From Eudorina sp. 2006-703-Eu-15 (Eukaryota; Chlorophyta; Chlorophyceae; Chlamydomonadales; Volvocaceae), in contig BDSI01000068.1 in assembly GCA_003117195.1 (NCBI GenBank), positions 248,001 through 312,000 on the forward strand: a stretch of 64,000 nt of DNA, read 5' to 3'. This document shows, piece after piece, positions 37,168 through 50,160 of the stretch. Both the position numbers and the translations under genes were made by a program. The notes beneath the pieces were generated by a model. That model was not told where the DNA came from. It ran no database searches and saw nothing but the letters and a program-made list of their open reading frames with translations. The first letter of the stretch is position 1, and every line of letters begins with the position of its first letter.

Positions 37168-40100
37168 ATGTCAAAGCGCCCTAAGGACCCCGATGCATTC
37201 GAGCGGAAAGTCAAGCCGATCTATGATGCATTGGATTCTCGTAATTGGAAGGTGGGGATTATGGACAATCAATTACTGTCGGCGATGTATTAGCGCTGTG
37301 TTTGCATAATCAGTCGGCAGAACAGAAGGATATTGATCCCCCCTCGTATCCATGCATCCAATACTGCTGGCAGGGAGCTCTCAAGCTCTGCCAACAAGCA
37401 CTGCAAAAATACCCAGACAGTGAGCTCATCAAGGTGTTGAAGGCGATCGGACTTGAGCGCTCGGGCAAGCGCGAGGAAGCTAACGAGGTAATTTACAACC
37501 GAAATGAAATTAAGATGGTGCCTCAGATGTTATTTATCGCTATCGGCGCCGGTCGACGAGCCGCCAACGGCCCGTTCGTTTCCTGGCAGACACGCAGATC
37601 GGCAGCTTGATCACACACCAGCTGAGCCCACGGACCGTCTACTATCACCCGCGGCTTCGTTTGTATCCATCGGCCCAACTTGAGCTGACCAACTTGTCGG
37701 TCGCTGTCGTACATGCGGAATCCTCCAGCCAAAGACCACCATGGCAATCCCAACTCGCAGCTCGGCAACCCACGCCCAGTGGTCAATAAGCGACAGCTCC
37801 GGCCGCTGCCTCCTCCCCACCACCACCCTTGCTGGGTGTGCCCGGGGGGAGTTAGCCTTCCACTGTCATCGTGGTTTGAACCACGGTGGTTCACCATCAC
37901 CATCACCACAGTTCTCGTCACCATGCCTCGTCCCGCCCATCGGGCCCCCCTCCGCCGCCGTCAGGTGGTCGATGAGGTGTTGGCAGCCACGCCCACGGAC
38001 GAGCAGACGCTTCGACTGGCCACCATGGTGCTCCGAAGCTGCTACCGCTTCTCGGACATTACCCGCATGTACGAGGCCGCCGCGGCGGCGGTGGCGCCGC
38101 GCGGCGGCGAGCTGGCGCTGGTGCTGCAGCACGAGGTGTTCGGGTCGCACGTCAGGTGGGGGCTATCCCATGACCACCTGCCCGCGCTGGCATGGACCAT
38201 GGAGAGATGCGCGCATGGGCGTGTCTGGGGGGCCCGCTGCTCGACAGTTGGCTCCATGGCGCTGTGATTTGCTGGTTGGACGAAGCTTGAATGGCTCCAT
38301 GGCGCTGTGATTTGCTGGTTGGACGAAGCTTGAATGCGTGGGGTCCATCCGGGTCGGGCCGCGGACGCGGTCGCTCGCGGCGCACCAGGGGGCCGTGTGT
38401 GGACCGCGCAGCCGTGTGTGGACCGCGCAGCGGTCGCCCGACACCAAGAATGCAGCTACCCCGCTCGGCAGACATTTTCCTTTTCTATCTCACCCCCCGC
38501 TCGACAGCCCGAGCACACGCTCCGCCGCGCACGCCGGCTCCTCGCGCCTGTAGTTCTGTGCCCCGCCCCGCCCCCCGAAGACTGCGTCAGTGTGCCGTGT
38601 GGCGGAGCCCGGGGGCACCCCCGCTTCTTTGGGGATGTGATCGCGTGCTTGTGTCATGGTCGTGTCATGGTGGGTCTCTCTGAGGGCCTGTGCCTCGAAT
38701 GACACCCAGTACCCGACACGGTGGGATGACACCTAATCCATCGAATGGCGCCCAACCGGGTCGGCATCCCCGGCGCAGGGAGTTTAACTTCGTGAAGCAA
38801 CAGCAGGTGGCGCTCAAGCTGAGCAAGGCGGCCGGCGCGGTGTCGGCCGTGGGGCTGCAGCCCGCCGTCAGCGTCGAGCGGTACGGCTGGTGGGTGGTGC
38901 TGTCCATCCTGCTGCAGGCGCGGGCGGCGCTGCGGGCGCGAGCAAGCGGCGTGGCGGCGCCGGCGGGGCAGGTGCCGGCGGTGGCGCTGGAGCCGGAGAA
39001 GCTGCTGGCGCTGGCGGAGGGCATGGTCGCGCGCCAGGTGCGTGTTCTAGGGTTGGGCCTGGTCTGGCCTTTCCGTAAGGGCGCCTTTGCTAAACCCAGC
39101 TCTATTCCGCCGCTCCGCGAGCAAGGAATGTGCGGAGGTCCTGTAGATGGCCCGAAAAGTCCCAAGCCTACCGACCGCGTGTGACAGGAGACTAAGCAGG
39201 TGGTGACCGGTCCACGGGAGCTGTGCGCGCGGAGTCCCACGCATGGTGGCATGATTGCCCCCGAAAGCCTGTCGAAGAAGACCATGATGACACGCGCCGT
39301 GATTCGTCTTACCCCCGACGCGGCCATCAGCTGTACAGCTGCCTCGCTTACCCCGGCTTTGCGAGCGGCGCAGCTTCAAAACGTCTACCAATTGCCTATA
39401 TCCCTCGCTCCCTTTTTCCGACCCCTCCGCCAGGCGGCCAAGGACAAGCGGCTGGAGGGCTACGAGGCGCTCATGGTGTATGTCGACGTACTGCTGGCGC
39501 AGGTGGGGGTTAAAAAGAAACAGGGGTAGCGGAGGGGTTGATAAGCAACTGCGTGCGGTACGCACAAAGTGGTGGGAGGTCGGGAGGCTGGCAGCATCAG
39601 CATCGCGCGAATCGTGGGCGGGCGGGAGGGGCGGCGGGTTTAGGATGCGACGGAAACACGCGGTGCGAGCCAGGGAAGGCATCGCGCTACGCCGTGGCAT
39701 CCGGAGAGCAGCGCCGGCGCTGACTGCTTTCCCTCGCGCTCTGGGGCTCGTCCGCCTGGCGGCGCGCTGCGCAGGGCAAGGCAGCGGAGGCGCTGGGCCT
39801 GGTTTCGGGGCCCCTGGGCGCCGCCGCCATCCGGCTGCCCGCGGAGCGCCTGCAGCTGCGGGCGGTGCTCAGCGCGCTGTCGGGCGACCTGGCCGCCGCG
39901 GCGGAGCTGCTGCGGGAGGGCCTGGCGCTCAACCCGGACGACTGGGGGGCGCTGCTGCTGCTGCTGGACTGCCTGCTGCCTGGGACGGCGGAGAGCGCGA
40001 CCCACGGGTCAGTCGGGCTGCGCGGATCCTGTGGTTTAGTAGGAGGGCTGGCCAGGGAACCGGTTCCAACGGCCGCAGAAGGTTTCCGAATGCAATGAAC

Positions 40101-40234
40101 GGGCGTTGGATAATGTGTTTTTTGCCCATCAGTGTTACGGTAGCAGTGCCCGTAATGAGAGGCCATGGGGGGGGATCGAGGAGGGCCTCATTTGGAGAGG
40201 ACAGGCGGGCGTGGACGCGAGCCGCGGAGGCGTC

Positions 40235-40270
<36 letters not shown>

Positions 40271-43200
40271 GCACTGACATTGGCACGGGCGCAGGAGACG
40301 GCGGTGGGGCGGAGGAACGGGTTTCGCCCCCGCGCTGCGAATCGATTTGGGTTTGCAGCCGACGGGCCCTCAACACAGAGCAAGGGGCCTGTGGCAGTAC
40401 CAGTCCTTCGCTCCGAAACCCGCATATGACGTTGCCGCCCTCCCGCCCGGTCGGGACGCAGGTCTGGGTCATCCGACGCCGCCTCTTCGGGCCCCACCTT
40501 CACTCCCCAGCACCCGTTGGTGCTGATCAGCGGAGGCGTGGCGGAGCAGCTGCCGCCGCGGGGAGTACCGCTGCCTCCGGGTACGACGCGAATGTACGGC
40601 AGATGCGCATCGGGCAGGGGAGATGGAGCAGCCTGCGGCGGGTGGAACCGCAGCTGCTCGGGTTGGACTGCCGATGGGCCAGGGGCAAGCGGGCTACCCG
40701 TGATACGGGCATATGGCATACTGGCATATGGGGTTGCGGGGACGTATGAATTTCTGCGGTACCGACCCCGTGATGCCGCATCGAACCCCACTCAGTGCAT
40801 GGCCGTGGCCTGGCGGCCGCTGCCGGTCTTGGTCGTCCTGTTGGGTCGCTGGAACGTTGCGATCGCTGGCAGGGGTCCAAGGAGGGTTCCAAGCAGCCCC
40901 CCCGTCCCCTTCCCTCCGGGCTGGGTGTGTCTGGGCTCTTTTCGCTTCAACCTCCTTCCCGCCACCCCACCCCAACCTCCCAATATGTCTTCCAATTCTT
41001 ATACCCCACCCCAACCCCTGTGGGTCGTCGTGCTGTGCCTGTCCCGGTCCGCCACACAAGGTGGCGGCTCCAGCCCGGAGGATTTCGCCCAGGCGGAGTC
41101 CATCCTGCAGGTGCGCCGGGGACGGAGTACTGTACGTACGGGGAAAGAGCCGGCGGCGGGCGGCGGGGCCCCGGAGGCGGGCGGCGGAACGCCAATTTAG
41201 GTACACATAGCGGCCGCGGTGCAAAATCGCCCTTGGCCCCGATGGTAGCTGAGCCGCGGACGGCGCCGTCACCGGCTTCCGATGCGTGTGTGTGTGTGTG
41301 TGTGTGTGTGCCGCGCGGGCGGCGTTTGCATGCGGGTACAGCACCCTAGTAGTGCCACCTTCAATCTTTCTGTTCTTGTGCCCGCCCCTGCACTTCTCGG
41401 CGGCCCTGACCGCCCTCCACACACACCTCTCGCCTCACATTGGCTTGCCCCCGACCGCTGCCCGGGGTGTTTGGCGGGACGGGGCGCGACGGGACGGGTG
41501 CCCGCAGGAGCTCGTGGCGAGGGGCAGCCACGTGTCGTCGTCGTCGTCGTCCTCGGAGAACGGCGGCGGCGGTAACGGCGAGGGCAGCGGCGGCGGCAAA
41601 GCCATGACCATGCGCGGACCCGATCTGGCGCTGGTAGGCTCCAGGAGGGGGGCCGGGATGACAACTACCGTGTGCGCGAACTGGGTTCGGTTTGGGAACG
41701 GGTTTGGTTTGGGAACGGGTTCGTTTGCGGGACCGGAAACGTATCGGAAACGATCATCTGTCACCGGTTGGGTGTATAGAGAAGAAATCCGCCCGACCCA
41801 AACCATGGACCAATATACGCCGAGTTCGTTGGTGGTTGTCCCCGGGTTCGTTTCTGGGTTCGGTACTTCGGTTACTTTTTAACTTACCTTCCCGGGGACA
41901 CCCCTCCAGGTCGATCTGGCCCTGCGCCGCCACCGCGCGGCGCCCACCGCCGACACCGAAACCGCCGTCGTCGATACCGTACTCTCGTACTACCGCAAGT
42001 ACGGCAGCCTTGTCAGCTGCGCCGTGGATCTTCGGACGTACGTGGCGCAGCTGGGCCCGGACGCGGCGGCGCGGCTGGCGGAGGCGGTGCAGGCGGAGGC
42101 GGACGCCGCCGCCGCCGCCGCGGTTTCAGGTGACGGCGCCGCCGCCGACGGGCCTCGTGCCGCGTTGGCGTCGCTGCGGCGGCGGGTCTGCGCCGCTCAG
42201 ATTCGGGACGATCTGGGCCTGCCGCAATTCCGCGCCTGCGAGGAGGGTGTGGCCGCGTCCAAGGAGCTGCTGGAGTTGTACGGCACCGCGGAGCCGTTAC
42301 AGGTCGGACTGGACGAGCGCGAGCGCGGCGCCGCCGACGAGCTGCCCGTGCTGGCGGCGGCGGCGCTCGTGACGGCGGCGGCGCGCGCCGCGACCGACGC
42401 CGCCGCGATGCCGTACTTGCTGGCGGCGTACGGCGCCCTGTCCGACGCGGTTCGCTCGCGGCCGTTCGGCGCCGGCATGCGCATCTCGCTGGCGGCGCTG
42501 GCGGCGCTGCTGGCAGCGCCGGCCGCCGCCGCGGCGCATCTCTACAAGCTGGACATCAAGCACATCCAGCTGGACTCCCTCGCAGCCCACCTGCTGCTAC
42601 CGCCGCTGCTGACGTGGCCGCACGGCGGCGCCGGCGCGGCGGCGGCGCCGGCGGAGGCGGCGGCGCCAATTTCCTTGGACCCTACCGGTAGCCAGCAGCA
42701 GCAATTGCTGCATAAGGCCCTCCGGGACACTCAGGCGTTGTTCGACGACCACATACGCGACGCGGGCGAGTCGCTGTTCACCGCGTACGGCCATGGGAGC
42801 TACACGAAGGTCGGGTTTGGGTGTGGGGGGAGGGTTTGGGTCGGGCGGAGGGATGTGGGTGCGGGGGAGGGCCGCCAGGGTCCAAGCCACCGCCCGCGCC
42901 CCGGGCAGGGGTGGCTGTGGGGTCGGTGCAGTTGGGACGGTAGGCCAGCCCAGCCCAGGCCAGGCCAGGCCAAGCCAGGCCGGGCGCGCATGCAGCTTTG
43001 GACGCCAAGACGGAACCGGATGAGGGCGACTGGCCAACGCAACGAAGGCGGGCGCTCCGCGTAGGACTGCAACCAACACTGCGGATCGCTGTTTTCCGCG
43101 GCCGGGGGAAGCGGCTGTGTTGTTGTTTGGAGGGCCATGGCGTTTCCCGCGGGGTTGAAACGCTTGCGTTCCGCACAATAAACAGAGGAAGGAAACCGCA

Positions 43201-46200
43201 GTCCTGCCTCGTGAAACCCCTGTGAAACCCCACGGCCCCATCGTCCATCCCTCTCGCAGGTGTTGGAGTTCACGGCCTTTAGGGAGCGCCTGGCCGCCGC
43301 CCACACGTATGCGGTGGTCAGGGCGGAGGCGGCCGTGGCGGACTGCCTCAGGGGGTCGACCGCCGCGGCCAGCACGAGCGGCGCCGGGGCTAGCAGCGGA
43401 CCCGCTGCCGCCGCTGCTGAGGGCCTCCCGACGGCGGAGGCGATGCGGTCCGCGGCGGTGGCGGCCGCGGGGCGGCTCCATCCCGACCAAGTCCCGTCGG
43501 CCGGTGAGTGTGTGTGTGTGTGGATCAGAAATGCAACACCGGAGGCCAAGCCCATCTCTGACCCATCTCGCCTACTCACTGACCTACGGGGCCTGTCGTG
43601 TTTATGCGGGGTGCTGTCGTGCCTTGCGCGTTGCGTGCCTCTACTCGTTCGCAGCATCGCAGGACGCCTGCCCTGTCCTGTCCTGTCCTGTCTCCACCTT
43701 GGGGAGTCCTGTCCTGATGCCGACAGCAGGCCCCTGACCCAGCCTCCTGGGCTGTCTCCGCTCCATCCCCCAACACCCCCGCGCCTGCTTCCGCCGCGCT
43801 GTTGCGGCCGCTCCCCTCTTGCGTTCCCGACCCGACGCGCAGGCTCGCTGCGTTTCAACTGGGACCTCTCCACGCGGCCCACGTGGCTGCCGCCCTGCGC
43901 CGCCGGGCCCAGCGCCAGTGTGGGCGAGTGGTGGCGGAGCAGGGCGGCGGGGCGCGTGTGCGGGCAGGGCTACGGCAGGTGTGCGGCGCCGGGGGCGGGG
44001 TGGGGGTTTGAAGGAGGGCGGGACGTGGGCGGGGTGGGGCGGGGCGGGGTATAGGAAATTGGCAGACACGTTCAACTTCGCTGCTGCTGCCAGAGCAAAG
44101 GAGGGGATGCACGGCGGTGAAGGGACCGGTGGAGTCCGGGGTAAAGAAAGTAATTGGAGATGCAAGGTTGGGCAGATGGATACTGCGCCGCGCATCCGAA
44201 TGCCACCAGGTCAGGTCGGGTCAGGTCAGGTTGGGTGACGCAATGATTTAGCCTAGGCTCCTGCCGAACTTCAAATTCAGCCAGGGCCGCCCGGAAGCTC
44301 GTCCAGACGGTACCGGTAGTAAATTTCGGAACGCCGCCACCTGAACCCGAGCCCCGCGGCCCACTCCATGCCGTACCCGTGCCGTACCCGTGGTTTCGAG
44401 CCGGCGCAGGTGCTGGTGGTCCGCCCCCGGCTCCGCGGAGTCCGCCGCCGCCGCCGCCGCCGCGGAGTGGCGGACCTGCCAGGCGGCCGCCGCGGCCCAT
44501 CGGTGGCTGCTGCCGCACTGCATCGCGGGGGCGCTGGGGGCGACGGCACCGGGGGTGAGAGGGTCGGGGCTGTGGGCAGCGGGACGGGAAGGGGACGGGA
44601 AGGGGGGTTGGATTGAAAACCAGAAACCCGAAACCCGAACACACCGGGACGGGAGCTGGGCGAGAACGCGGGGCGGCACGTCCGGCGTGTGCGGCGGGGT
44701 GGCAGGGGCCGGTGCTGACGAGTCAAGTGCTCCGTGCCGCCTTCTGAGGTGTCCCCGTATCTGTCAATCCCGGAAAGACCGCTGTCGGATGGTCAAAGCC
44801 CTTACCCTCATAGCCCCTCGCCATCCTTTTTCTCGCCCTCATCGCCCTCGCCATCCTTCAAACTCACCCTGCAGGTGCTGAGTTTACGTGATGCCGTCGA
44901 GCGGCTGCGCAACCTTCCGGCGACGCCGGAGGAGTCGGGGACAACGACGGAGGTGGACAGCGGCGCGGCGTGTACGACGGCTGGCTGGGATGAGCTGCGA
45001 CGGTTGGACGTGAAACTGTATGGCACTGCGTTGGCGGTTCAGGTGTGTGCAGGGCAGTCCGGGCCCTCATCTCTCTCCTCCCCACGGCCCTCTCCGCCCC
45101 GCGGCTCGAATACCCGTGTAACCCTTTGTCAGTGCACACGATAACCAGTCTGCCGTAAAACACTGCACGAATGTACAGCACCGCATGGCGGCCTTTTCCG
45201 TCAGCGCCGTGCGCGATCGAATCTGTGTGGCGGCGGGAAGGACCTTTCCATCCTCTTTTCTTGTTCCCTTGGAATCTCCGTTCTACTGGAATGAAAATGG
45301 AACCGGGCGGCTTCTTCCGGATGCCTCCGTAGGATTGCTTGGGGTCGTCCGCAGCCGCGGGGGCGGCAGCGGCGCCGCCGCCGTCGTTGGAGGACGCGAC
45401 TGCCGACGCCGCCTGCGGCGCGCTGCAAGACTTGGCGGCGGCGACGCGGCGTCTGGCGGACGGCGCGGCGGCGGGCGTGGCGGCGGCGGCCACCGAGGCG
45501 GCGGCGTGGGGCGGGGTGCTGCCCGGCGGCCAGCTGGCAGTGCTGTCTCACCTGCTGCGGGAGCCCATGCCCGTGGTGGCGGCGTGCATGCAGGTGCGGG
45601 GGAGAGGGAGCGGGAGAGGGGGAGCGGAAAGAGGGTGCGGAAAGAGGGAGCGGGAAGAGGGAGCGGGAAGAGGGAGCGGGAAGAGGGAGCGGGAAGAGGG
45701 AGCGGGAAGAGGGAGCGGGGAGCTAGAGGCGTGGGATAGGCGGAGAGGAAGGGGACAGGAGGCGTGGGAGATGGGGCCACGTTGGGGAGGCCAGCCCTTC
45801 ACCCTCCGCGTCTTGGACCCCCTCTTTGTTTACCCCGTTCGTTCGCCCCGCCACGCCCCGCAGTCCTGGCAGGCGGCCCTGAAGGCGCTGCGCAAGCGGA
45901 GAGCCAAGGCGGGCGGGGCGCTGGAGCCGGCGGCGCAGCGCCTGTCGGACGGGCTGACGGCAGCCGCGGCGGAGCTGGCGGCTGCGGCATCCGCCGCCGC
46001 GGAGGCGCTGACGGCGGCGACGGCCGCGGCGCCCGCGGAGGCGGCGGCGCAGGTGGTACGATACCTGAAGGTGCGGCGGGGAGGGCCGCTTGGCAAGGCC
46101 AAAGGACAATGCGTCGTTGCAGGGGTTAGCGCAACCGGCAGTTGGCTTTTTGAGACCGTTGCCCGAGGTGGAGGCGGACGCAGAGCTGCGTGGGCGGAGA

Positions 46201-46598
46201 TGCGTGATGGAGTTTGTGTGGATGGTACAGCGGGGCACTCCGGCTCTCTGAAACGGTCAACACAGGCACGCGGCAACTCCCAAGCGCTGCCGCTGCGACG
46301 GCCACCGCCTCCACGGCTCCCATATGCCCGGCCGTCCCGCCCCGGTCTTGCCCCGATTCTGCCCCTGCCGCTCTCTGTGTCCTGACCCTGTTAGTCTGTT
46401 TGGTTCCATCTCTCATCGCCGTCTCTGTGTTTCCGGCCTCTTGTGTCCGGCCTCTGTGTGGCCCAGGAGCAGGGCCACGCGGGCTGTGCGCTGTCGGAGG
46501 CGGCGACCTCCTCCCTGGAGGGCCTCATCCGGGAGCAGCGCCACACAGTGGGGCTGCTGGCGAGGCAGGCGGCGGCGGTCGCGGCGGCGTTCATCTGA
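37168..46598 (+). CDS. NAA25: NAA25, auxiliary subunit of N-terminal acetyltransferase NatB
   Basis: NAA25 (Mdm20 in yeast) is the TPR scaffold that anchors catalytic NAA20 to ribosomes for acetylating Met-Asp/Glu/Asn/Gln N-termini. Matches to remembered animal NAA25 run in order: RKVKPIYDALDSRNWK, KVLKAIGLERSGKREEA, the REFNFVKQQQVALKLSKAA segment, YRKYGSLVSCAVDL, LYKLDIKHIQLDSLAAHLL, LEFTAFRERLAAAHTYA. Exons are 37168-37251, 37374-37487, 37965-38155, 38779-39037, 39434-39502, 39775-40007, 41074-41110, 41508-41633, 41910-42809, 43260-43503, 43843-43978, 44410-44554, 44875-45042, 45333-45593, 45864-46070 and 46467-46598, giving 1101 residues in consistent phase. That is longer than animal NAA25 (about 970) because of Ala-rich insertions and a Ser/Gly-rich acidic loop in exon 8. 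Exons 7 (37 bases), 12 and 14 are the least certain. It is head-to-head with IFT121. Confidence 0.9.
39367..39412 (-). repeat. Intronic motif, copy 6 (antisense to NAA25)
   Basis: On the minus strand it reads GGGATATAGGCAATTGGTAG then ACGTTTTGAAGCTGCGCCGC. It lies 21 bp from the acceptor of NAA25 intron 4. Confidence 0.8.
40230..40270 (+). repeat. (CAG)n in NAA25 intron 6
   Basis: About 11 CAG triplets in an intron. They produce spurious poly-Gln, poly-Ser or poly-Ala frames. Confidence 0.9.
40978..41012 (-). repeat. Intronic motif, copy 7 (antisense to NAA25, short)
   Basis: On the minus strand it reads GGGGTATAAGAATTGGAAGA then CATATTGGGAGG. It ends about 60 bp from the acceptor of NAA25 intron 6 and lacks the CTGCGCTGC half. 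Confidence 0.65.
41284..41310 (+). repeat. (TG)n in NAA25 intron 7
   Basis: A run of about 13 TG dinucleotides. Confidence 0.9.
44046..44099 (+). repeat. Intronic motif, copy 8 (sense, near donor)
   Basis: It reads GGGGTATAGGAAATTGGCAG then ACACGTTCAACTTCGCTGCT and GCTGCCAGAGCAAAG. It lies in NAA25 intron 11, 67 bp after the donor, in gene orientation. The space between donor and motif is G-rich. Confidence 0.85.
45604..45722 (+). repeat. 12-bp minisatellite in NAA25 intron 14
   Basis: Around nine copies of GGGAAGAGGGAGC occur with minor variants just after the exon 14 donor. Confidence 0.85.
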
Positions 46599-49430
46599 GG
46601 CAGGCACGCCCGGGCCGTCCTCTGGATTCCGCGTCCTGGGCCTTGCGTCCTGGATCTGGCAGATCCTAAGAACCTGTGGATCTCGAAACGTGTCTGCACG
46701 GATCTGATCCGATCGAAACGTGGGGTGTGGATCTCGAAAGTGGAAAACCCGAACCCAGAAACGAACCCCCGAGCACACCTAGCGCACTAAGAACACTGGT
46801 CTGCACGGATCTGGTCCAATCGGACGGGTGCATGACCCCTGGGGAGGGGAGGCGCCCCTGCCGTGAACTGTGACGCTGACGTGATGTGGGCCGCACCCGC
46901 CGGGGAGCTGACCGTTAGCGGCGTCAGCAGCGGGGATGAAAGTAAAACAGCCCACACGCAGCCCGGCGACAAGGGTTAGCGGGGTTAGCAGCGGTAAATG
47001 GGGAAATGGGGCGATTCAACCGGCATTGAACCTTGAACCCGGGTAGGGGCAAGGGGTAGGGGCAAGGGTTGGGTTTGGTAGAGTTTTAAGTGGCGGCGTG
47101 TGACAGCGCAGAGACCCGCACCGCTCAGACCCCGTTTCCAGGCCCTAGCCGGGCAGATCCGGGCAAATACAAGCCGGAGAAGAGGTACTACGCGCCGGCT
47201 GGACCTTAAATTCATGATAATTGCAGCTGGTGGCGGTGGTGGTGGTGGTGGTGGTTCATTGCAGTTGCGGTGGTGGCGGTGGCAGCAGGGTGGCCATCAC
47301 TCTTGGAGCGGGTTTGCGGCGGCAAGGCGAGTCGTAGGGCGGGCCGGTGCCGTGAGGCTGTCTATTGACCTGATCCATATGGAAGGACAGACAGTGTGAC
47401 AGTCCGAAGAGCACTTTTCCCTCTTGAGTCTCGGGCAATGAGCCGCAAGTCGCCGTGTCACCCACGTCGGAACTCGCGAGGGGCGCTCCCCCGCTAACGA
47501 TAACGACGAGGGCCCAGAGCTTGGCGCGATGGGTCCATGGCCCGGGGGATGGTGGTAGCGGCGCAGGTGGTGGTGGTGGTGGTGCGGCAGCAAGCACACG
47601 GCTGCTGGGCCTTCTCGGCGGAACGGGAGCGCCAGGGAGGGGTCCTTCCTACCTACATTTCGAACGCCTGAGCGAGCACCTGGCCCCAGCTCGCTTCGGG
47701 CCCCAGAAACGTCGCGCTGGGCGTCGTTGGTTGTGCGTTGTTTGGGGCACTTACTGCGCGCGCGTATCGACTCGCAGGCGTGCTACCGTACCTCTGCTTG
47801 AATGCCACACGTGCTGTCGTCTGCTCCCTGGCTGCTGCTTCAGTCGAATTGACGCGATTGACTCCCTGGAGTGGAACACCCGGCGTCACGTGGCCCATGG
47901 GTCGGTCGCCGGCTCGTTGGCTTGCACGACGCCGGGCATGTGCTGCTGCTGCTGCTGCCGCTGCTGCTGTACCGACTCGCCGCGTTGCCGGTCATTCACC
48001 TTGGTGCACTACGGTGACCACCATGAGGTGCGGGAGAGAGAGCACCTGAGGCAGAGCGGCGGAGGTGCGGCGGGGTGCTCCTCACGGGAGGATGAGGGCG
48101 ACGGGGCGGCGGGGAGGTAAGGCGACTGGCACTGCTGGGTCAGTCTGTTTCACAGGGCGGTTTTGTGTACGGGTTACACGGCAGGGCGTCGTCGCGCGGT
48201 ACTGCTCGCCGTGGTCACCGCGCGAGGCCGGGCCCCATATGCCCCAAGGCGACGCACGAGGCTCGATGCAATCCATGCAACCCTTTGTGCCGCTTTGGTG
48301 AATCGAGTGCCCTCGGTACCCCGGAGGCTGTGATCACGAGGAGGGCTTCAGGCTCTGACCCCGGGCCCGAAGCTGTGTTGGCAGTTGCGGGGACCACTTC
48401 CCGGGCAAGCCGCCGGCTGCGACGCGGACCTCAGGACCCCCTGGCTCGGCGTCGTATGGCGGTCCCCCGCACGTTGGAGACGCCGGCAGGCGCGCTGGTC
48501 GCGTGCGCGGGTGGAAGGCCGGGGTTGGTTTCGGTCCGGAAGGCCTTGGGCCAGCCGGCGGAAGCTGGGACATGAAGTGTAGTGAAGATGGAGTGAGGGA
48601 CTTGAGAGAGAGTGTGTGACGATGGAGGGTAACGGTTCGAGGTTCGGATGGTAAAGCTTCCCGATCCGGGGCTTCAAGGCAGGAAAAGGCTATTTGAGAA
48701 CTCGATCTCCATAATATTATCACCGTAGCTTCATGCGTCATGTAGCGTGTAGCGAAATGCATGAAAGCGAAGGGAGCTTAGGATTCGTGTCGGTGTGTGT
48801 GTCTGTTACACGTACCAAGCAGTAAGCGGTACACGTAACCGCTGTACCCTTGCTTAAATGTTCGTTTTGTTTTGTTTCGTTTGCGAGCTGTATTCAGTAT
48901 GTCATGTAAATGCACGTTTGTTTCAATTTAGTTCAAGGACCGGAGTGGTGCATACAGGAAGTGACTGAAGAACGCAAATTCATCTAGTCGGCTTTCCACC
49001 AGCACTGTGTGTATTGAATCGCGTCAATGCTTCCATATTATGTATCGCAAATATTCAGAAGCCGTAACCGGTCGCACGCGCCCTACGCCTTGAAGCATGC
49101 TCCCTTACTGATTGGCTTCGCAATAGGACGATTGGAAATTGAACTGTGTATGTTAAAGCTGTGTTGAATGATGATATGCTAATGAATCAGCCGTCATGCA
49201 AATGGCTAATATGTATCGGACGTGCGTGCGACGTCAGTCATGCGACGTGAGCATGCAAAGGTGGCGGCCGAACAGACACACAGAGCCGCGGCTCGCGCTG
49301 CAGCAGCCACCATGCCATTGTCGCAAACCGTCCAGTGGCGGTCGGATGCCAGGATGTCCATACGTAGTACCGTGACCCCATCAGCCTAGGGGAGGGGCGG
49401 GGGCCTGGTCCGCCCATCTACGTATCCCAT
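46599..49430. other. Gene-poor stretch after NAA25
   Basis: The first few hundred bases should hold the NAA25 3' untranslated region. A word (CTGCACGGATCTG) recurs there at 46694 and 46801. Low-complexity (GGT)n lies near 47224-47254 and 47564-47584, and (GCT)n near 47940-47970. One plus-strand frame (47455-48120) is long but low-complexity and has no recognised domain. From about 48780 the DNA turns AT-richer with no gene signal. Confidence 0.4.
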
Positions 49431-50160
49431 CCAAGTGCCCGAGTGGAAAGTGGGGGCTATTCCTCCCATCCATCTATCCATCCATCCCACCCAAGTGCCC
49501 AGGGCGAGCTGGGCTATTCCGCCCATCCATCCCATCCAAGTGCCTGGAGGGAGGGGGGGCTATTCCGCCCATCCATCCATCGATGCGCCCGGGGAGAGGG
49601 GGGCTGCTCCGCCCATCCATCCCATCCAAGCGCCCGAGCGGCCGGGAGGGGGGCCTTTTCCGCCCACCCATCCCATCCATGTGCCCGGTAGCGTTGTTCC
49701 GCCCATCCAAGTGCCCGGTAGGGCTGTTCCGCCCATCCAAGTGCCCGGTAGCGTTGTTCCGCCCATCCATATGCCCGGTAGGGCTGTTCCGCCCATCCAA
49801 GTGCCACGTTTCCCCATCCAACCCGTAGGCCGTCCGCCATCCAAGTGCCCGGTAGCGTTGTTCCGCCCATCCATATGCCCGGTAGGGCTGTTCCGCCCAT
49901 CCACAACATCCAAGTGCCCGGTAGCGTTGTTCCGCCCATCCATATGCCCGGTAGGGCTGTTCCGCCCATCCAAGTGCCGGTAGCGTTGTTCCGCCCATCC
50001 ATATGCCCGGTAGGGCTGTTCCGCCCATCCACAACATCCAAGTGCTGGAGCGGCGGGGAGGGGGGTTAGGAGAAGGGAAACCCAAGGAGACGAATTACAA
50101 GCAGGGGGGCTTTTCCGCCCATCCATCCCATCCTAGTGCTCGGTAGGGCTGCTCACAACA
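49430..50160 (+). repeat. 30-bp minisatellite array
   Basis: Units of GTGCCCGGTAGGGCTGTTCC followed by GCCCATCCAA repeat through 49680-50045. Two variants alternate (GCGTTG with CCAT, and GGGCTG with CCAA). More diverged units lie on both sides. Because the period is a multiple of three, long frames appear on both strands, but they start and end within the array and are not genes. Confidence 0.9.

Noticed and set aside
47455..48120. 221-residue plus-strand frame
   Set aside because: Mostly GGT and GCT triplet runs with no domain, no leader and no splice support.
49430..50160. CRISPR-like appearance of the regular 30-bp array
   Set aside because: There are no unique spacers; units are directly adjacent, and the host is eukaryotic.
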